41,493 nucleotides of DNA from a bacterium (GTDB lineage Bacteria; Hydrothermota; UBA3073; JACQXS01; JAQTXJ01): NCBI GenBank assembly GCA_028688815.1, contig JAQTXJ010000013.1, positions 1-41,493 on the forward strand, read 5' to 3'. Positions 1 through 10,018 of the stretch are shown in pieces; within the stretch, counting starts at the first letter, position 1; each line of letters opens with the position of its first letter. The translations under genes and the position numbers were made by a program. The notes beneath the pieces are model-generated. The model saw nothing but the letters and a program-made list of their open reading frames with translations, had not been told where the DNA came from and made no database searches.

Positions 1-459
1 CTGTTGAACTGAATAGCCCACATCATAGTCAGTTCCGCCATAAGTGTTTGTCCACAAGGCATTACCTGAAGAATTTGTTCTAATTAGATATACATTAGGA
101 GAAGTCGGTGTGCCTGCCCCGAAAGAACGTGTAGAACCTGCAATAATAAAACCACCTTCAGAAGTCTGCTGAACTGAATAATCATAATCATCGCCAATTC
201 CGCCAAAAGTTTTTGTCCAGTTAGCATTGCCCGAAGAATTTGTCCTAATCAGATAGACATCCGTCTCGCCTGCTCCGAAAGAGCGTGTTATTCCTGCAAT
301 AATAAAACCGCTGTCTTGAGTCTGTTGAACCGAATAGCCCACATCAGAGAAGGTTCCGCCGAAAGTTTTTGTCCAGAGAGTATCGGGCGCGGATGCACTT
401 GCAAGATTAATCATTCCAATTACTCCAACAAAAATCCAAACTCCTAATTTTTTATACAT
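1..459 (-). CDS. Secreted repeat protein, N-terminal part (gene runs off the left edge)
   Basis: Reverse-strand reading from ATG at 459 gives MYKKLGVWIFVGVIGMINLASASAPDTLWTKTFGGTFSDVGYSVQQTQDSGFIIAG...; signal peptide then ~50-aa W-T-x-T-[FY]-G-G repeats as in the 10019-11656 and 26693-28150 ORFs. Confidence 0.8.
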   Translation of the reverse strand, partial: MYKKLGVWIFVGVIGMINLASASAPDTLWTKTFGGTFSDVGYSVQQTQDSGFIIAGITRSFGAGETDVYLIRTNSSGNANWTKTFGGIGDDYDYSVQQTSEGGFIIAGSTRSFGAGTPTSPNVYLIRTNSSGNALWTNTYGGTDYDVGYSVQQ

Positions 460-542
460 AATTTCTCCTTACTGTATTTGTAGATTAGCTTATCACAGAT
501 TAAAGCGAGAATGGGAAAAGTCAAGGGTTTTTAGAAGAGTAG

Positions 543-556
543 TCCCGCGAGCGGGG
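543..556. repeat. Short GC-rich inverted repeat CCCGC-GA-GCGGG
   Basis: tcCCGCgaGCGGgga in an otherwise AT-rich intergenic region. Confidence 0.5.
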
Positions 557-667
557 ATACCAATCCCTAATCGCTAAAGTTCAAGGGCTTGTTATAATTG
601 ATAGTAATACATTGTAATTAATAGTAACTCATTGTAAAATATAAAAGACAAACGCTATAAAAACTGG

Positions 668-687
668 ATTCCCGCTTTCGCGGGAAT
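668..687. repeat. dRS3-like inverted repeat ATTCCCGCTTTCGCGGGAAT
   Basis: 8-bp arms ATTCCCGC/GCGGGAAT with a tttc loop; fits ATTCCC-N8-GGGAAT. Confidence 0.7.
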
Positions 688-704
688 GACAAAGCAGAGT
701 GATA

Positions 705-2492
705 TTATGTATATTGAAGATTATACAGCACTGCGTAGAAACCATCGTTTTTGATTAGCTCCTCGTGAGTTCCGTTTTCTATGATTTTACCATCGGAGAT
801 AACGATAATTCGGTCAACATTCTTTATCGTAGATAACCTATGTGCGACTACGATTGCCGTCCTGTTTTCCAACAATTTATGCGTGGCGTCCTGAATTAAG
901 CCTTCCGTCAAGGAGTCAACTTCTCTCGTCGCCTCATCCAGAATCAATATAGACGGGTTAACGGCAATTGCCCTTGCAAACGTCAACAACTGACGTTCTC
1001 CGCTTGAAAGGTTTGTGCCCCGTTCTTTGATGTCTTCATCGTATTTACCAGGCATTTTATCGATAAATTTAGTTACATTTGTTATCTCGGCGGCTTTTTG
1101 TATTTCCTCTTCCGTAACTTTTGAATCCCTTAACTTTATATTATCCCTGATAGTGCCGCTGAATATATAACTGTCCTGAGTAACAAGCGCAAGTTTACTT
1201 CTGAGTTCGGCATGTTTTATGTTTTGAATGGGAATACCGTCAATTAATATTTCTCCTTTTTGCGGAGTATAAAACTTAACAATAAGTCCGATAATTGAAG
1301 TCTTCCCTGCACCCGTTGGCCCTACAACTGCAATTCTTTCTCCCGGCTTTATTCGTAAATTAATATCTTTCAGAACCCAGTTCTCCGGAGTTGGAGTATC
1401 TTCATAAGAAAACCATACATTTTTAAATTCTATTTCTCCTTTCGTCTTCAAGTGCTGGGAAACCGCTTTTTCATCATCGTATTCAAAGTCTTTCGTATCC
1501 ATAAGCAAGAATATTCTTTCAGCCGCAGCAAGAGAAGACTGGACGGTATCAAGTTTGTGGGAAAAATCTATTATAGGCTGGAACAATAAGCGAATATAAC
1601 TCGTAAAAGCGACAAGCGTTCCTATTGTTATTTTTGATTGAAGCGCTTCGCCTCCCCCCCACCATATAATAAGAGCAGTCCCTACCGAAAGAAGTAATTC
1701 CGTTATGGGCATAAAAGTCCCGTATACAATAACCTGTTTCATATTTGAATTGTAATACTCTTTATTAACGGCGGTAAACTTATGACAATTTTCCTGCTCG
1801 CGATTGAATAGTTTCGTCGTTTTCATTCCCTCGAAATATTCACTAAGCAAAACGTTTATTTGCGCCAGCCATTTGCGAACGGTGCGGTAAGCTTTTTTTG
1901 CTCTAATACGGAAAAGATTAAGACTGATAACAAGAGGCGGAATTACCAGGAAAGTAATAAGGGATACTTTTACATTCAACTGAAGCATAAGCCATATTGC
2001 GCCAATGACCGTAAATATATTCGCAAATATCGTTGCGCCTACGTTCGATATCATATCGTTAAGAGCTTCTTCGTCATTCGTAACTCTCGTAACGAGCCTG
2101 CCTACCGGATTAAGGTCAAAGAATTTTATTTTTAGTTTTTGTAAATGCGAGAACAAAGCTACCCTGATGTCTCTTATTACGGACTGCGCAGTAAAAGCAA
2201 TGGAGTAATTCATTCCCCATGAGGAAAGTCCACCTGCAAAGAGAAAAGCCGCATAAATAAAGACCAGTTTTTTCAGTCCTTCAAAATCGCCGACCATTAT
2301 ATATTTATCTATTGCGATTTTGGTAATATGTGGCAATACAAGCGCGACGGCAGTGCTAATCAAGGATATGAAAACGGCAAACCAGAAAGTCCATTTATAA
2401 GGAGTCAGATAAGCGAAAAAACGATTTAAAAGTTTTATATCGTACGACTTATCTATATCCTCATCACTATAAAAGTGCGAATGTCTGCTCAT
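705..2492 (-). CDS. ABC transporter, fused permease/ATPase (MsbA/MdlB-like), catalytic-type half of a heterodimeric exporter
   Basis: 595 aa; N-terminal TM domain; Walker A GPTGAGKTS, signature LSSGE, Walker B ILILDEA, H-loop VAHR. Confidence 0.9.
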   Translation of the reverse strand: MSRHSHFYSDEDIDKSYDIKLLNRFFAYLTPYKWTFWFAVFISLISTAVALVLPHITKIAIDKYIMVGDFEGLKKLVFIYAAFLFAGGLSSWGMNYSIAFTAQSVIRDIRVALFSHLQKLKIKFFDLNPVGRLVTRVTNDEEALNDMISNVGATIFANIFTVIGAIWLMLQLNVKVSLITFLVIPPLVISLNLFRIRAKKAYRTVRKWLAQINVLLSEYFEGMKTTKLFNREQENCHKFTAVNKEYYNSNMKQVIVYGTFMPITELLLSVGTALIIWWGGGEALQSKITIGTLVAFTSYIRLLFQPIIDFSHKLDTVQSSLAAAERIFLLMDTKDFEYDDEKAVSQHLKTKGEIEFKNVWFSYEDTPTPENWVLKDINLRIKPGERIAVVGPTGAGKTSIIGLIVKFYTPQKGEILIDGIPIQNIKHAELRSKLALVTQDSYIFSGTIRDNIKLRDSKVTEEEIQKAAEITNVTKFIDKMPGKYDEDIKERGTNLSSGERQLLTFARAIAVNPSILILDEATREVDSLTEGLIQDATHKLLENRTAIVVAHRLSTIKNVDRIIVISDGKIIENGTHEELIKNDGFYAVLYNLQYT

Positions 2493-4219
2493 TTATTAAA
2501 CTCCTGATATCTGAATAAGTGGAAATAAATTCCCTGCAAAGCAAGAAGTTCGTTATGGTTGCCTTTTTCGGTAATCTTGCCGTGTTCAAGAACTATTATC
2601 TTATCGGACTCCATAATACTTCTTATGCGATGCGAAACAACGATTAATATTTTATCTTTCAAGGTATGTCTAAGGTTATGCAGAATTTCCATTTCTTTCT
2701 CTATGTCTATGCTAGCAAGAGCATTATCAATAATAAGAACGTCCGGATTAAGAAGCAATGCTCTTGAAAGAGCAACTCGTTGGCACTGTCCTCCGGAAAG
2801 AGTAACGCCTCTTTCGCCAATTACGTCATAATAGTTATTCGGGAAACTCATAATTTCATCGTGTATTTTTGCAATTTTTGCGACTGTTTGTACTTCTTCC
2901 AGAGTAGCGTGAGGTTTACCAAAAGCTATATTGGCAAAAATCGTATCAGAGAACAGGAAAGAATCCTGTGGAACAAAAGAAACAACTTTTCTGAGGTTAT
3001 CGAACGGAATGTTTTTCAGGGACACGTCGTTTAGTTTGATTTCCCCTTTATCAGGGTCATACAGACGGGTTATGAGATTCAAGAGTGTAGTTTTTCCCGA
3101 ACCGATTTTACCCGTTATGCCAAGCGAATCACCTGCGTTAAGATGCAAGTTTATGTCCTCTAGAACCTGTTTTTCTTTGTAAAAGAAACTAAGATTGACG
3201 ATTTCAAGTTTTTTAACATCCGAGATTGTTTTTATTTCCACCGGATCCGAAGGAGCTTTTATTTCGGGTAAAGTATTTAATATTTCATTTATCCTGCTCA
3301 TAGAAGCAGAACCGCGCTGGATTGTATTAAGTAATAGCCCGATTGCTATTGTAGGCCAGATAAAAGTTGCGAGATAAGACATAAACGCAACAAGGTCACC
3401 CATTGATATAGTATTTGCAATAACATATTTTCCCCCGACTAACAAGACAATAGCAGTTGAGATGCTTGTAAAGAAGAATATCATAGGCGAAAATATGCTG
3501 TGAATTTGTGTAAGCCGCATATTTTTGTCCATATAGTCCTGAGATTTATCCGTAAAATTAGATATTTCACCGTTTTCCTGATTAAAGACTTTTATTACTT
3601 TGATACCTTCAATGTTTTCTCTTGCATTAGCAGTAAGAGCGGAAAAAGAAGCCTGGACATTCTTAAATCTCGTATAAATTAATTTACTGAATCTCATAAT
3701 CATTATAGAAACAAAAGGTAAGGGGATAATTGCAAACAAAGTAAGTTTGACGGATATGAATAACATAAAAGCGAGAGAAAATGGTCCCCATATAATAATA
3801 TCAAGAAATTGAATCATACCGTGGCCAAGAGTTTCCCTGATAGCATTGACATCATTGGTAGCATGAGCCATCAAGTCACCGATTTTATGATTATTAAAAA
3901 ATTTCATATCCATATTCTGGATATGTGCAAAAAGCTTATTACGGATTTGTTCTTCTATTTTTCTTGAAGTTCCTATTATATAATATCGCCAAAAGAACCT
4001 TAAAACAGAGACGATAAGAGCCAGCCCGACAATTAATAACGCATAGTGAAACAAATCGGTTTTGGTTATATTACCTTTAGTTATACCGTCTATGGCATAT
4101 TTTATTATCCTCGGGATAAAAAGATGAAATATATCAACTAAAAAGAGGGCAACAATACCAATCCATAATCTATTTTTATATGGGGAATAACACCGGTATA
4201 AAGATTTAAAACTGTTCAT
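2489..4219 (-). CDS. ABC transporter, fused permease/ATPase (MdlA-like), degenerate-type half
   Basis: 576 aa; Walker A GKIGSGKTT, LSGGQ signature, Walker B VLIIDNA (catalytic Glu replaced by Asn), H-loop VSHR; 4-bp overlap with the next ORF. Confidence 0.9.
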   Translation of the reverse strand: MNSFKSLYRCYSPYKNRLWIGIVALFLVDIFHLFIPRIIKYAIDGITKGNITKTDLFHYALLIVGLALIVSVLRFFWRYYIIGTSRKIEEQIRNKLFAHIQNMDMKFFNNHKIGDLMAHATNDVNAIRETLGHGMIQFLDIIIWGPFSLAFMLFISVKLTLFAIIPLPFVSIMIMRFSKLIYTRFKNVQASFSALTANARENIEGIKVIKVFNQENGEISNFTDKSQDYMDKNMRLTQIHSIFSPMIFFFTSISTAIVLLVGGKYVIANTISMGDLVAFMSYLATFIWPTIAIGLLLNTIQRGSASMSRINEILNTLPEIKAPSDPVEIKTISDVKKLEIVNLSFFYKEKQVLEDINLHLNAGDSLGITGKIGSGKTTLLNLITRLYDPDKGEIKLNDVSLKNIPFDNLRKVVSFVPQDSFLFSDTIFANIAFGKPHATLEEVQTVAKIAKIHDEIMSFPNNYYDVIGERGVTLSGGQCQRVALSRALLLNPDVLIIDNALASIDIEKEMEILHNLRHTLKDKILIVVSHRIRSIMESDKIIVLEHGKITEKGNHNELLALQGIYFHLFRYQEFNK

Positions 4220-4296
4220 TAATTAACTTGTAATCTTGGGTTATATATATAAAAAGTCAACTAAAATTATTGAATAATTATAGAGTAAAATTTTAA

Positions 4297-4324
4297 TTGA
4301 CAATTATAGATTAGAAGTTATAAA
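4297..4324 (+). promoter_or_regulatory. Putative sigma70-type promoter for gcvH
   Basis: TTGACA-16 bp-TATAAA upstream of gcvH; good SD aaggagg before the ATG at 4382. Confidence 0.45.
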
Positions 4325-4381
4325 CTTTTATAATTATTTAATAAAAAATAGTATAATTTAGTATAATTTAAGGAGGAAAAA

Positions 4382-4762
4382 ATGGAATTTCCTGAGAATT
4401 TAAAATATACCCCCACTCATGAGTGGTTAAAAGTAGAGGGAGATAAAGGAAGTTGCGGAATTACGGATTTTGCACAGTCCGAACTTTCGGATGTAGTATT
4501 TGTTGAATTCAAACCCGTAGGGACAAAAGTAGAAAAAGGTAAATCCGTTGGAACAATTGAAGCGGTTAAGGCTGTCTCGGACATTTTTGCTCCTGTATCC
4601 GGAGAAATTATTGAAGTAAACACAAAAGTTACAACTAGCCCGGACCTTATCAATAAAAGCCCTTATAATGATGGCTGGCTGGTAAAAATCAAAATAGCAA
4701 ATTCTAATGAAGTGGCAACACTACTTTCTAAAACAGACTACGAAAAACTAGCACATCATTAA
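4382..4762 (+). CDS. gcvH: Glycine cleavage system H protein
   Basis: 126 aa; [36 protein letters not shown] and the lipoyl-lysine motif EAVKAVSD. Confidence 0.95.
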   Translation: MEFPENLKYTPTHEWLKVEGDKGSCGITDFAQSELSDVVFVEFKPVGTKVEKGKSVGTIEAVKAVSDIFAPVSGEIIEVNTKVTTSPDLINKSPYNDGWLVKIKIANSNEVATLLSKTDYEKLAHH

Positions 4763-4794
4763 ATTTCAATAGTAGTAAAAAGAGGATAAAAAAT

Positions 4795-6051
4795 ATGAAT
4801 TACGATATAAAGGATAGGAATTTACATAAATCAGGCAAGGCAAGAATAGAATGGGCAGATGCCTTAATGCCTGTCTTAAAGCAAATAAGAGAAGAATACA
4901 CAAAATCAAAACCACTTAAAGGCGTTAAAATAAGTGCCTGTTTACACGTGACTACGGAAACTGCCAACTTAATGCGGACACTAAAAGCGGGTGGAGCAGA
5001 CGCAATGTTGTGCGCATCAAACCCATTATCCACACAGGATGATGTAGCCGCGTCCCTGGTTGTTGACTATTCTATACCCGTATTTGCAATAAAAGGCGAA
5101 TCCAATGATGTTTATTATAAACATCTAAATCAGGTACTTGATAATAAACCTCATATAACTATGGATGACGGGGCTGATTTGGTATCTACAATACACTCCA
5201 AAAGAAAAGAATTATTAAAAAATCTTAAAGGCGGGACAGAAGAAACAACAACGGGAGTTATAAGACTTAAAGCTATGGCTCAAAAGGGAGCGCTTAAGTT
5301 TCCTATCATAGCAGTAAATGATTCTAAAACAAAATATTTATTTGATAATCGCTATGGAACAGGACAATCTACTATAGACGGGATATTAAGAAGCACTAAC
5401 ATCCTGATTGCAGGAAAAAACTTTGTCGTTTGCGGATACGGATGGTGCGGTCGCGGAGTTGCAATGAGAGCTCACGGGCTTGGCGCAAATGTGATTGTAA
5501 CTGAAATTGACCCGGTTAAAGCATTAGAAGCAAGACTTGACGGGTTCAGAGTAATGCCTTCAAAAGAAGCAATAAAAATAGCCGATATTGTGCTTACGGT
5601 TACCGGCGATATAAATGTCGTAGATAAACGTCATTTCACGGATGCAAAAGATGGAATTATACTTGCAAATTCAGGGCATTTCGACGTAGAAATAAACAAA
5701 AAAGAACTACAAAAACTTTCCGTAGAGACTCACGAGGTTAGGCCATTTGTCCAATCATACAAATTAAAATCAGGGAAACGAATCTATTTGTTAACGGAAG
5801 GCAGGCTTGTTAATCTATCTGCAGCAGAAGGACACCCGGCAGAAGTAATGGATATGTCATTTGCAAACCAGGCATTAGCTGCTAAATATACCATAGAAAA
5901 CGCCCAAAAACTAAAAAATCAGGTCTATAAAATTCCTGAAGAACTTGATAATCGCATAGCACAATTAAAATTAAAAGCCCTTGGAGTAGAAATAGATACG
6001 CTTACAAAAGAACAAAAAGAATACCTACAATCCTGGGAAATCGGAACATAA
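4795..6051 (+). CDS. ahcY: Adenosylhomocysteinase
   Basis: 418 aa; [65 protein letters not shown]; ends in YLQSWEIGT. Confidence 0.95.
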   Translation: MNYDIKDRNLHKSGKARIEWADALMPVLKQIREEYTKSKPLKGVKISACLHVTTETANLMRTLKAGGADAMLCASNPLSTQDDVAASLVVDYSIPVFAIKGESNDVYYKHLNQVLDNKPHITMDDGADLVSTIHSKRKELLKNLKGGTEETTTGVIRLKAMAQKGALKFPIIAVNDSKTKYLFDNRYGTGQSTIDGILRSTNILIAGKNFVVCGYGWCGRGVAMRAHGLGANVIVTEIDPVKALEARLDGFRVMPSKEAIKIADIVLTVTGDINVVDKRHFTDAKDGIILANSGHFDVEINKKELQKLSVETHEVRPFVQSYKLKSGKRIYLLTEGRLVNLSAAEGHPAEVMDMSFANQALAAKYTIENAQKLKNQVYKIPEELDNRIAQLKLKALGVEIDTLTKEQKEYLQSWEIGT

Positions 6052-6114
6052 AAATTGAAAGTGTTATTAACCTTACAAAGTTTTATCCCTATCAAGACAA
6101 TTGATTGATATTAT

Positions 6115-6885
6115 ATGCCTAATTCAATCCATAAAAGCGCAATCGTAGATAAATCTGCAATTATTGGAAATAACGTAACCATAGGGGCTTATAGTATCAT
6201 TGAAAAAGGCGTAGAAATAAAAGATGGGACAGAAATTGGTCCTTTCGTCAGAATAACCGGAAATACAAAAATTGGTTTAAAATGTAAAATATATGAAAGT
6301 GTTTCAATAGGCAATCCCCCTCAAGACGTAAAATTCAAAGGAGAACAAATTTATATTGAAATAGGAGACAATAATATACTGAGAGAATACGTAACTGTTC
6401 ATGGCGGAGCAGGAACACCAACAATTATAGGAAACAATAATTTTCTAATGTGTTATGTTCATATCGCACATAATTGTAAACTCGGGAATAATATAATAAT
6501 AGCCAATGCAACTCAGATTTCAGGAGTGGTAGAAATAGAAGACTATGCGTTCGTATCAGGATTATGTCCCGTTCACCAATTCACAAGGATCGGAGGGCAT
6601 AGTATGATAGCCGGAGGATATAGAGTTCCAAAAGACGTCATTCCATATTCTTTAGCCGCATCTGACCCCTTAAAGATTCATGGATTAAACATTGTAGGGC
6701 TTAAAAGACGTAACTTCCCGCCAAAGACTCTTAAAACATTAAAACAAGCATTCCAGATTTTGTTGTTCTCAAACTTGAATACTTCACAGGCGATTGCACA
6801 GATGAAAAAAGAATTGCCTTTAATCCCCGAAGTCAAACACCTCTTAACGTTTATAGAAACATCCAAACGCGGAATAGTAAAATAA
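6115..6885 (+). CDS. lpxA: Acyl-ACP--UDP-N-acetylglucosamine O-acyltransferase
   Basis: 256 aa; left-handed beta-helix hexapeptide repeats, GNPPQDVKFKGE, AHNCKLGNN, HQFTRIGGHSMIAGG. Confidence 0.93.
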   Translation: MPNSIHKSAIVDKSAIIGNNVTIGAYSIIEKGVEIKDGTEIGPFVRITGNTKIGLKCKIYESVSIGNPPQDVKFKGEQIYIEIGDNNILREYVTVHGGAGTPTIIGNNNFLMCYVHIAHNCKLGNNIIIANATQISGVVEIEDYAFVSGLCPVHQFTRIGGHSMIAGGYRVPKDVIPYSLAASDPLKIHGLNIVGLKRRNFPPKTLKTLKQAFQILLFSNLNTSQAIAQMKKELPLIPEVKHLLTFIETSKRGIVK

Positions 6886-7295
6886 TATCTTCCTTTGTGC
6901 TTTGCAGTTTCATATTCTCATTCTGTTTTTTGGCGACTTTGCGTGAGAAACTCTTGGTCGGTTTGTCATTCCCGCCTGCCTGTCGTTTTTCTTGGCATGG
7001 CGAAAGTCAAAGACCCCGCTTAGGCGGTGGTGTCTGGAATCCATCCTTTTTGCTTTTATCTTTCTTTTGTCTCTTCGTATCTGATTTCCCTATATTCTGT
7101 TATCCTTTCCCGTGTAAATCTGTGTTTACTTTGAGTTTATTCCATCAGGAACACTGTATGCCTTCCGTTCTGTTGGGGAAGTTATCTGTTCTTTGCGAAC
7201 TCTGCGTCTCTGCGGTGAAAACCGAAAAGCTTTTTAACGAGTTCCAAAAATAAAGAATTTGACTTCTCTATATATTGATATAAATTACATAAATT

Positions 7296-8372
7296 ATGCT
7301 CTTATTTCTATTTTTAAGCACAATTGAATTAAATTTTTCTTATCATACTGGAGTCTTTCTAAATAAAGACAGCACGGAAGAATTAAGAATCTTTTATGAA
7401 ATTCCGACTAATCAATTAATCTACATAAAATCAGATAACAATTTTTTTGCAAACTATGAAATTTCAGCTATTCTTATACATAATAAAAAAGAAATTGGCG
7501 ATGTCTGGACAGAAAAATTCCAACAAGACAGTACCGTAAAAAAAATAAACAATAAAATAGATTTGCCTGCTCCACCCGGAACTTACGATTTAATAATCAA
7601 ATTAAAAGATTTGAACTCTCAAAAAGCCGGAGAAAAAAAAGACAAAATAACTGTTAAAAAAATAGAAAAATCACTATTGTCTTTTTCAAGCAGAAACTTT
7701 GATTCTGAAACTAAAAAATTGAATTTCGAAATATATAATTTCTGTAACTCACCATTCAAGGTTTTATGTAAAATAGATGATATCTTGGATAGTGTAATAA
7801 TCAACAATACCAATTTCATAAATGAAATTTCGTTCAGGCTCGATTCTCTTAAATCAGGAACCCATAATTTTTTGCTCTCGGCTTGCCCGTCTAATGGTAA
7901 CACCTGTGATTTCGTAACCGACACACTATACGTTAAAGAACCTTTCTGGGGAAAAGATTGGGGTTCAAAAGTAAGACAGCTTTCTTATATTGCAAATAAC
8001 AAAGAAATAGATTCCCTTATTAAAACACCTGCCTTAAAAAGAGAAACAGCATGGTTAAATTTCTGGCAAAAGAAAGAATCGCAATACAAATATGAAGGGC
8101 TCGAAACTGAATATTTTAATCGTGTAGATTACGCAAATGCTAATTTTGAGAAAGGAAAACAGGGGTGGCAAACGGATAGAGGGAAAATATATATATTACT
8201 AGGGGAACCTGATGAGATAGATTCGCATCCTTTTGAAATAGGAAAAAATCCTTACGAAATATGGCATTATTACTCAATAGAGACAGAATTTATTTTTGAA
8301 GATAGAAACGGATTTGGAGATTATGTAATCACATATCCGGCATTTATAAATGTCAAATTTAGAGTCAATTAA
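7296..8372 (+). CDS. GWxTD domain-containing protein
   Basis: 358 aa; C-terminal GWQTDRGKIYILLGEPDEIDSHPF...YEIWHYYS typical of the GWxTD domain; hydrophobic N-terminus. Confidence 0.8.
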   Translation: MLLFLFLSTIELNFSYHTGVFLNKDSTEELRIFYEIPTNQLIYIKSDNNFFANYEISAILIHNKKEIGDVWTEKFQQDSTVKKINNKIDLPAPPGTYDLIIKLKDLNSQKAGEKKDKITVKKIEKSLLSFSSRNFDSETKKLNFEIYNFCNSPFKVLCKIDDILDSVIINNTNFINEISFRLDSLKSGTHNFLLSACPSNGNTCDFVTDTLYVKEPFWGKDWGSKVRQLSYIANNKEIDSLIKTPALKRETAWLNFWQKKESQYKYEGLETEYFNRVDYANANFEKGKQGWQTDRGKIYILLGEPDEIDSHPFEIGKNPYEIWHYYSIETEFIFEDRNGFGDYVITYPAFINVKFRVN

Positions 8373-9006
8373 CCCCGATAAACGGGAAAAAGTAAAAAAA
8401 ATAATAAGCACACTCCAATTAAGATATGGAACAACCACTAAAAAAGACAGCCCTTTCTACATACTTATATCCACGCTTCTTTCCCAACGAACAAAAGATG
8501 AAACTACGGATAAAGTAAGTAAACAATTATTCCTGAAATATAAAACACCTGACAATTTTAACAAAACACCTGTTAAAACAATAGAATCTTTAATAAAAAG
8601 TATCGGATTTTACAGGGTAAAAGCACAACGAATAAAGGAAATATCAAATATTCTGATAACTAAATTCAATTCAAAAGTTCCAAATAATTTTGATGATTTG
8701 GTTTCTCTGCCGGGCATAGGTCCCAAAACCGCTAATTGCGTCTTGTTTTATGGTTTTGGGATACCTGCTCTCGCAGTAGATACACATGTACACCGCATAT
8801 CCAACAGGTTAGGGTTGGTAAAAACAATTAAACCGGAAGATACTGAGAAACACTTAAAACCCATTATCCCTCAAAAATACTGGGGTTGGATAAATTACGC
8901 TCTGGTAAGTTTTGGAAAAGAAATTTGCCGCCCAATAGGCCCAAAATGTAGTGAATGCAATCTTACAAAAATATGTAATTACAAAAAACAACAGGAGAAA
9001 AAATGA
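8350..9006 (+). CDS. nth: Endonuclease III
   Basis: 218 aa; HhH LPGIGPKTANCVL, VDTHVHRISNRLGLV, C-terminal four-Cys Fe-S loop CRPIGPKCSECNLTKIC. Confidence 0.93.
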   Translation: MSNLESINPDKREKVKKIISTLQLRYGTTTKKDSPFYILISTLLSQRTKDETTDKVSKQLFLKYKTPDNFNKTPVKTIESLIKSIGFYRVKAQRIKEISNILITKFNSKVPNNFDDLVSLPGIGPKTANCVLFYGFGIPALAVDTHVHRISNRLGLVKTIKPEDTEKHLKPIIPQKYWGWINYALVSFGKEICRPIGPKCSECNLTKICNYKKQQEKK

Positions 9007-10004
9007 AAATAGGAATCGTAGGACAAGAAACTTCAGGGAAGACAACAATATTTAAATTGCTTACTTCGCAGATAAATATGCCACCATCCGCCAAACCACA
9101 AATATGGACAATGGATATTAAAGATTCAAGACTTGATTTTCTTGCTTCTGTCTTTAACCCCAAAAAACTTACATATGTAAAGCTTGAACTGAACGATATC
9201 CCCGGATTTTCAAAGTCCGGCTTGGCATTACTCCAGACAATGGATGCTCTAATCTACGTCATCCCATTCTGGGGAAGTTTTAACAATCCAATAAAACACC
9301 TATCAGACCTGCAATCTGAACTTATTTTAAGAGATATTGAAATGTGTGAAAATGCAATAAAGAAGGCTGATTCTCCTCAAACATCCGAATTACTAAAAAA
9401 ATGTAAAGCCTCGCTTGATGAATCAATTCCCTTAAGCAAAATAACACTAACCGAGGAAGAAGAAAAATACTTACGGGGATTCGGATTTCTATCACAAAAA
9501 CCGTCAATCGTTATATTAAATACGGATAATCAGGAAAAAGATAATAAAGAACTATTAGCATTCAAAGAAAAAAATATTCTCCCGTTGCTTGTTATTAATG
9601 CATCTATTGAACTTGAAATTCTAGAACTTGAACCGGATGACAGAGCAACATATTGCAAAGAATTTGGCATAGAAAAGCCTATCATTGATAGATTCTCGGA
9701 AACCGCTTACACTCCATTCAAATTAGCCGTCTTTTTTACGGTAGGAGAAGATGAAGTTAGGGGATGGCAAATAACGGCAGGGGCAAAAGCATCCGTAGCC
9801 GCAGGAAAAGTCCATTCTGATATAGAACGTGGATTTATAAAAGCGGATATAATAGGATTCGAAGACTTTAAAAAAGTTTTAGCAACAGTTTCTTCACCAG
9901 CAATTGCTTTAAAAACAGCAAAAGGCAACGGATTATTACAAGTCGTGGATAAAGACTATATAGTTAAAGATGGGGACATAATTGAATTCAAATTTAACGT
10001 ATAA
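9003..10004 (+). CDS. YchF/OLA1-like GTP-binding protein with TGS/DUF933-type C-terminus (divergent paralogue)
   Basis: 333 aa; P-loop GQETSGKTT, ELNDIPGF, C-terminal RGWQITAGAKASVAAGKVHSDIERGFIKADI; P-loop differs from canonical GLPNVGKST. Confidence 0.8.
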   Translation: MKIGIVGQETSGKTTIFKLLTSQINMPPSAKPQIWTMDIKDSRLDFLASVFNPKKLTYVKLELNDIPGFSKSGLALLQTMDALIYVIPFWGSFNNPIKHLSDLQSELILRDIEMCENAIKKADSPQTSELLKKCKASLDESIPLSKITLTEEEEKYLRGFGFLSQKPSIVILNTDNQEKDNKELLAFKEKNILPLLVINASIELEILELEPDDRATYCKEFGIEKPIIDRFSETAYTPFKLAVFFTVGEDEVRGWQITAGAKASVAAGKVHSDIERGFIKADIIGFEDFKKVLATVSSPAIALKTAKGNGLLQVVDKDYIVKDGDIIEFKFNV

Positions 10005-10018
10005 CCTGATACTGTAAA

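Noticed and set aside
1860-3682. Several plus-strand ORFs opposite the ABC exporter genes
   Set aside because: Antisense shadows; the minus-strand ABC proteins have complete motifs.
6897-7253. 118-aa ORF on the plus strand
   Set aside because: No recognisable domain, low-complexity FS/C-rich translation; overlaps repeat-like non-coding phrases.
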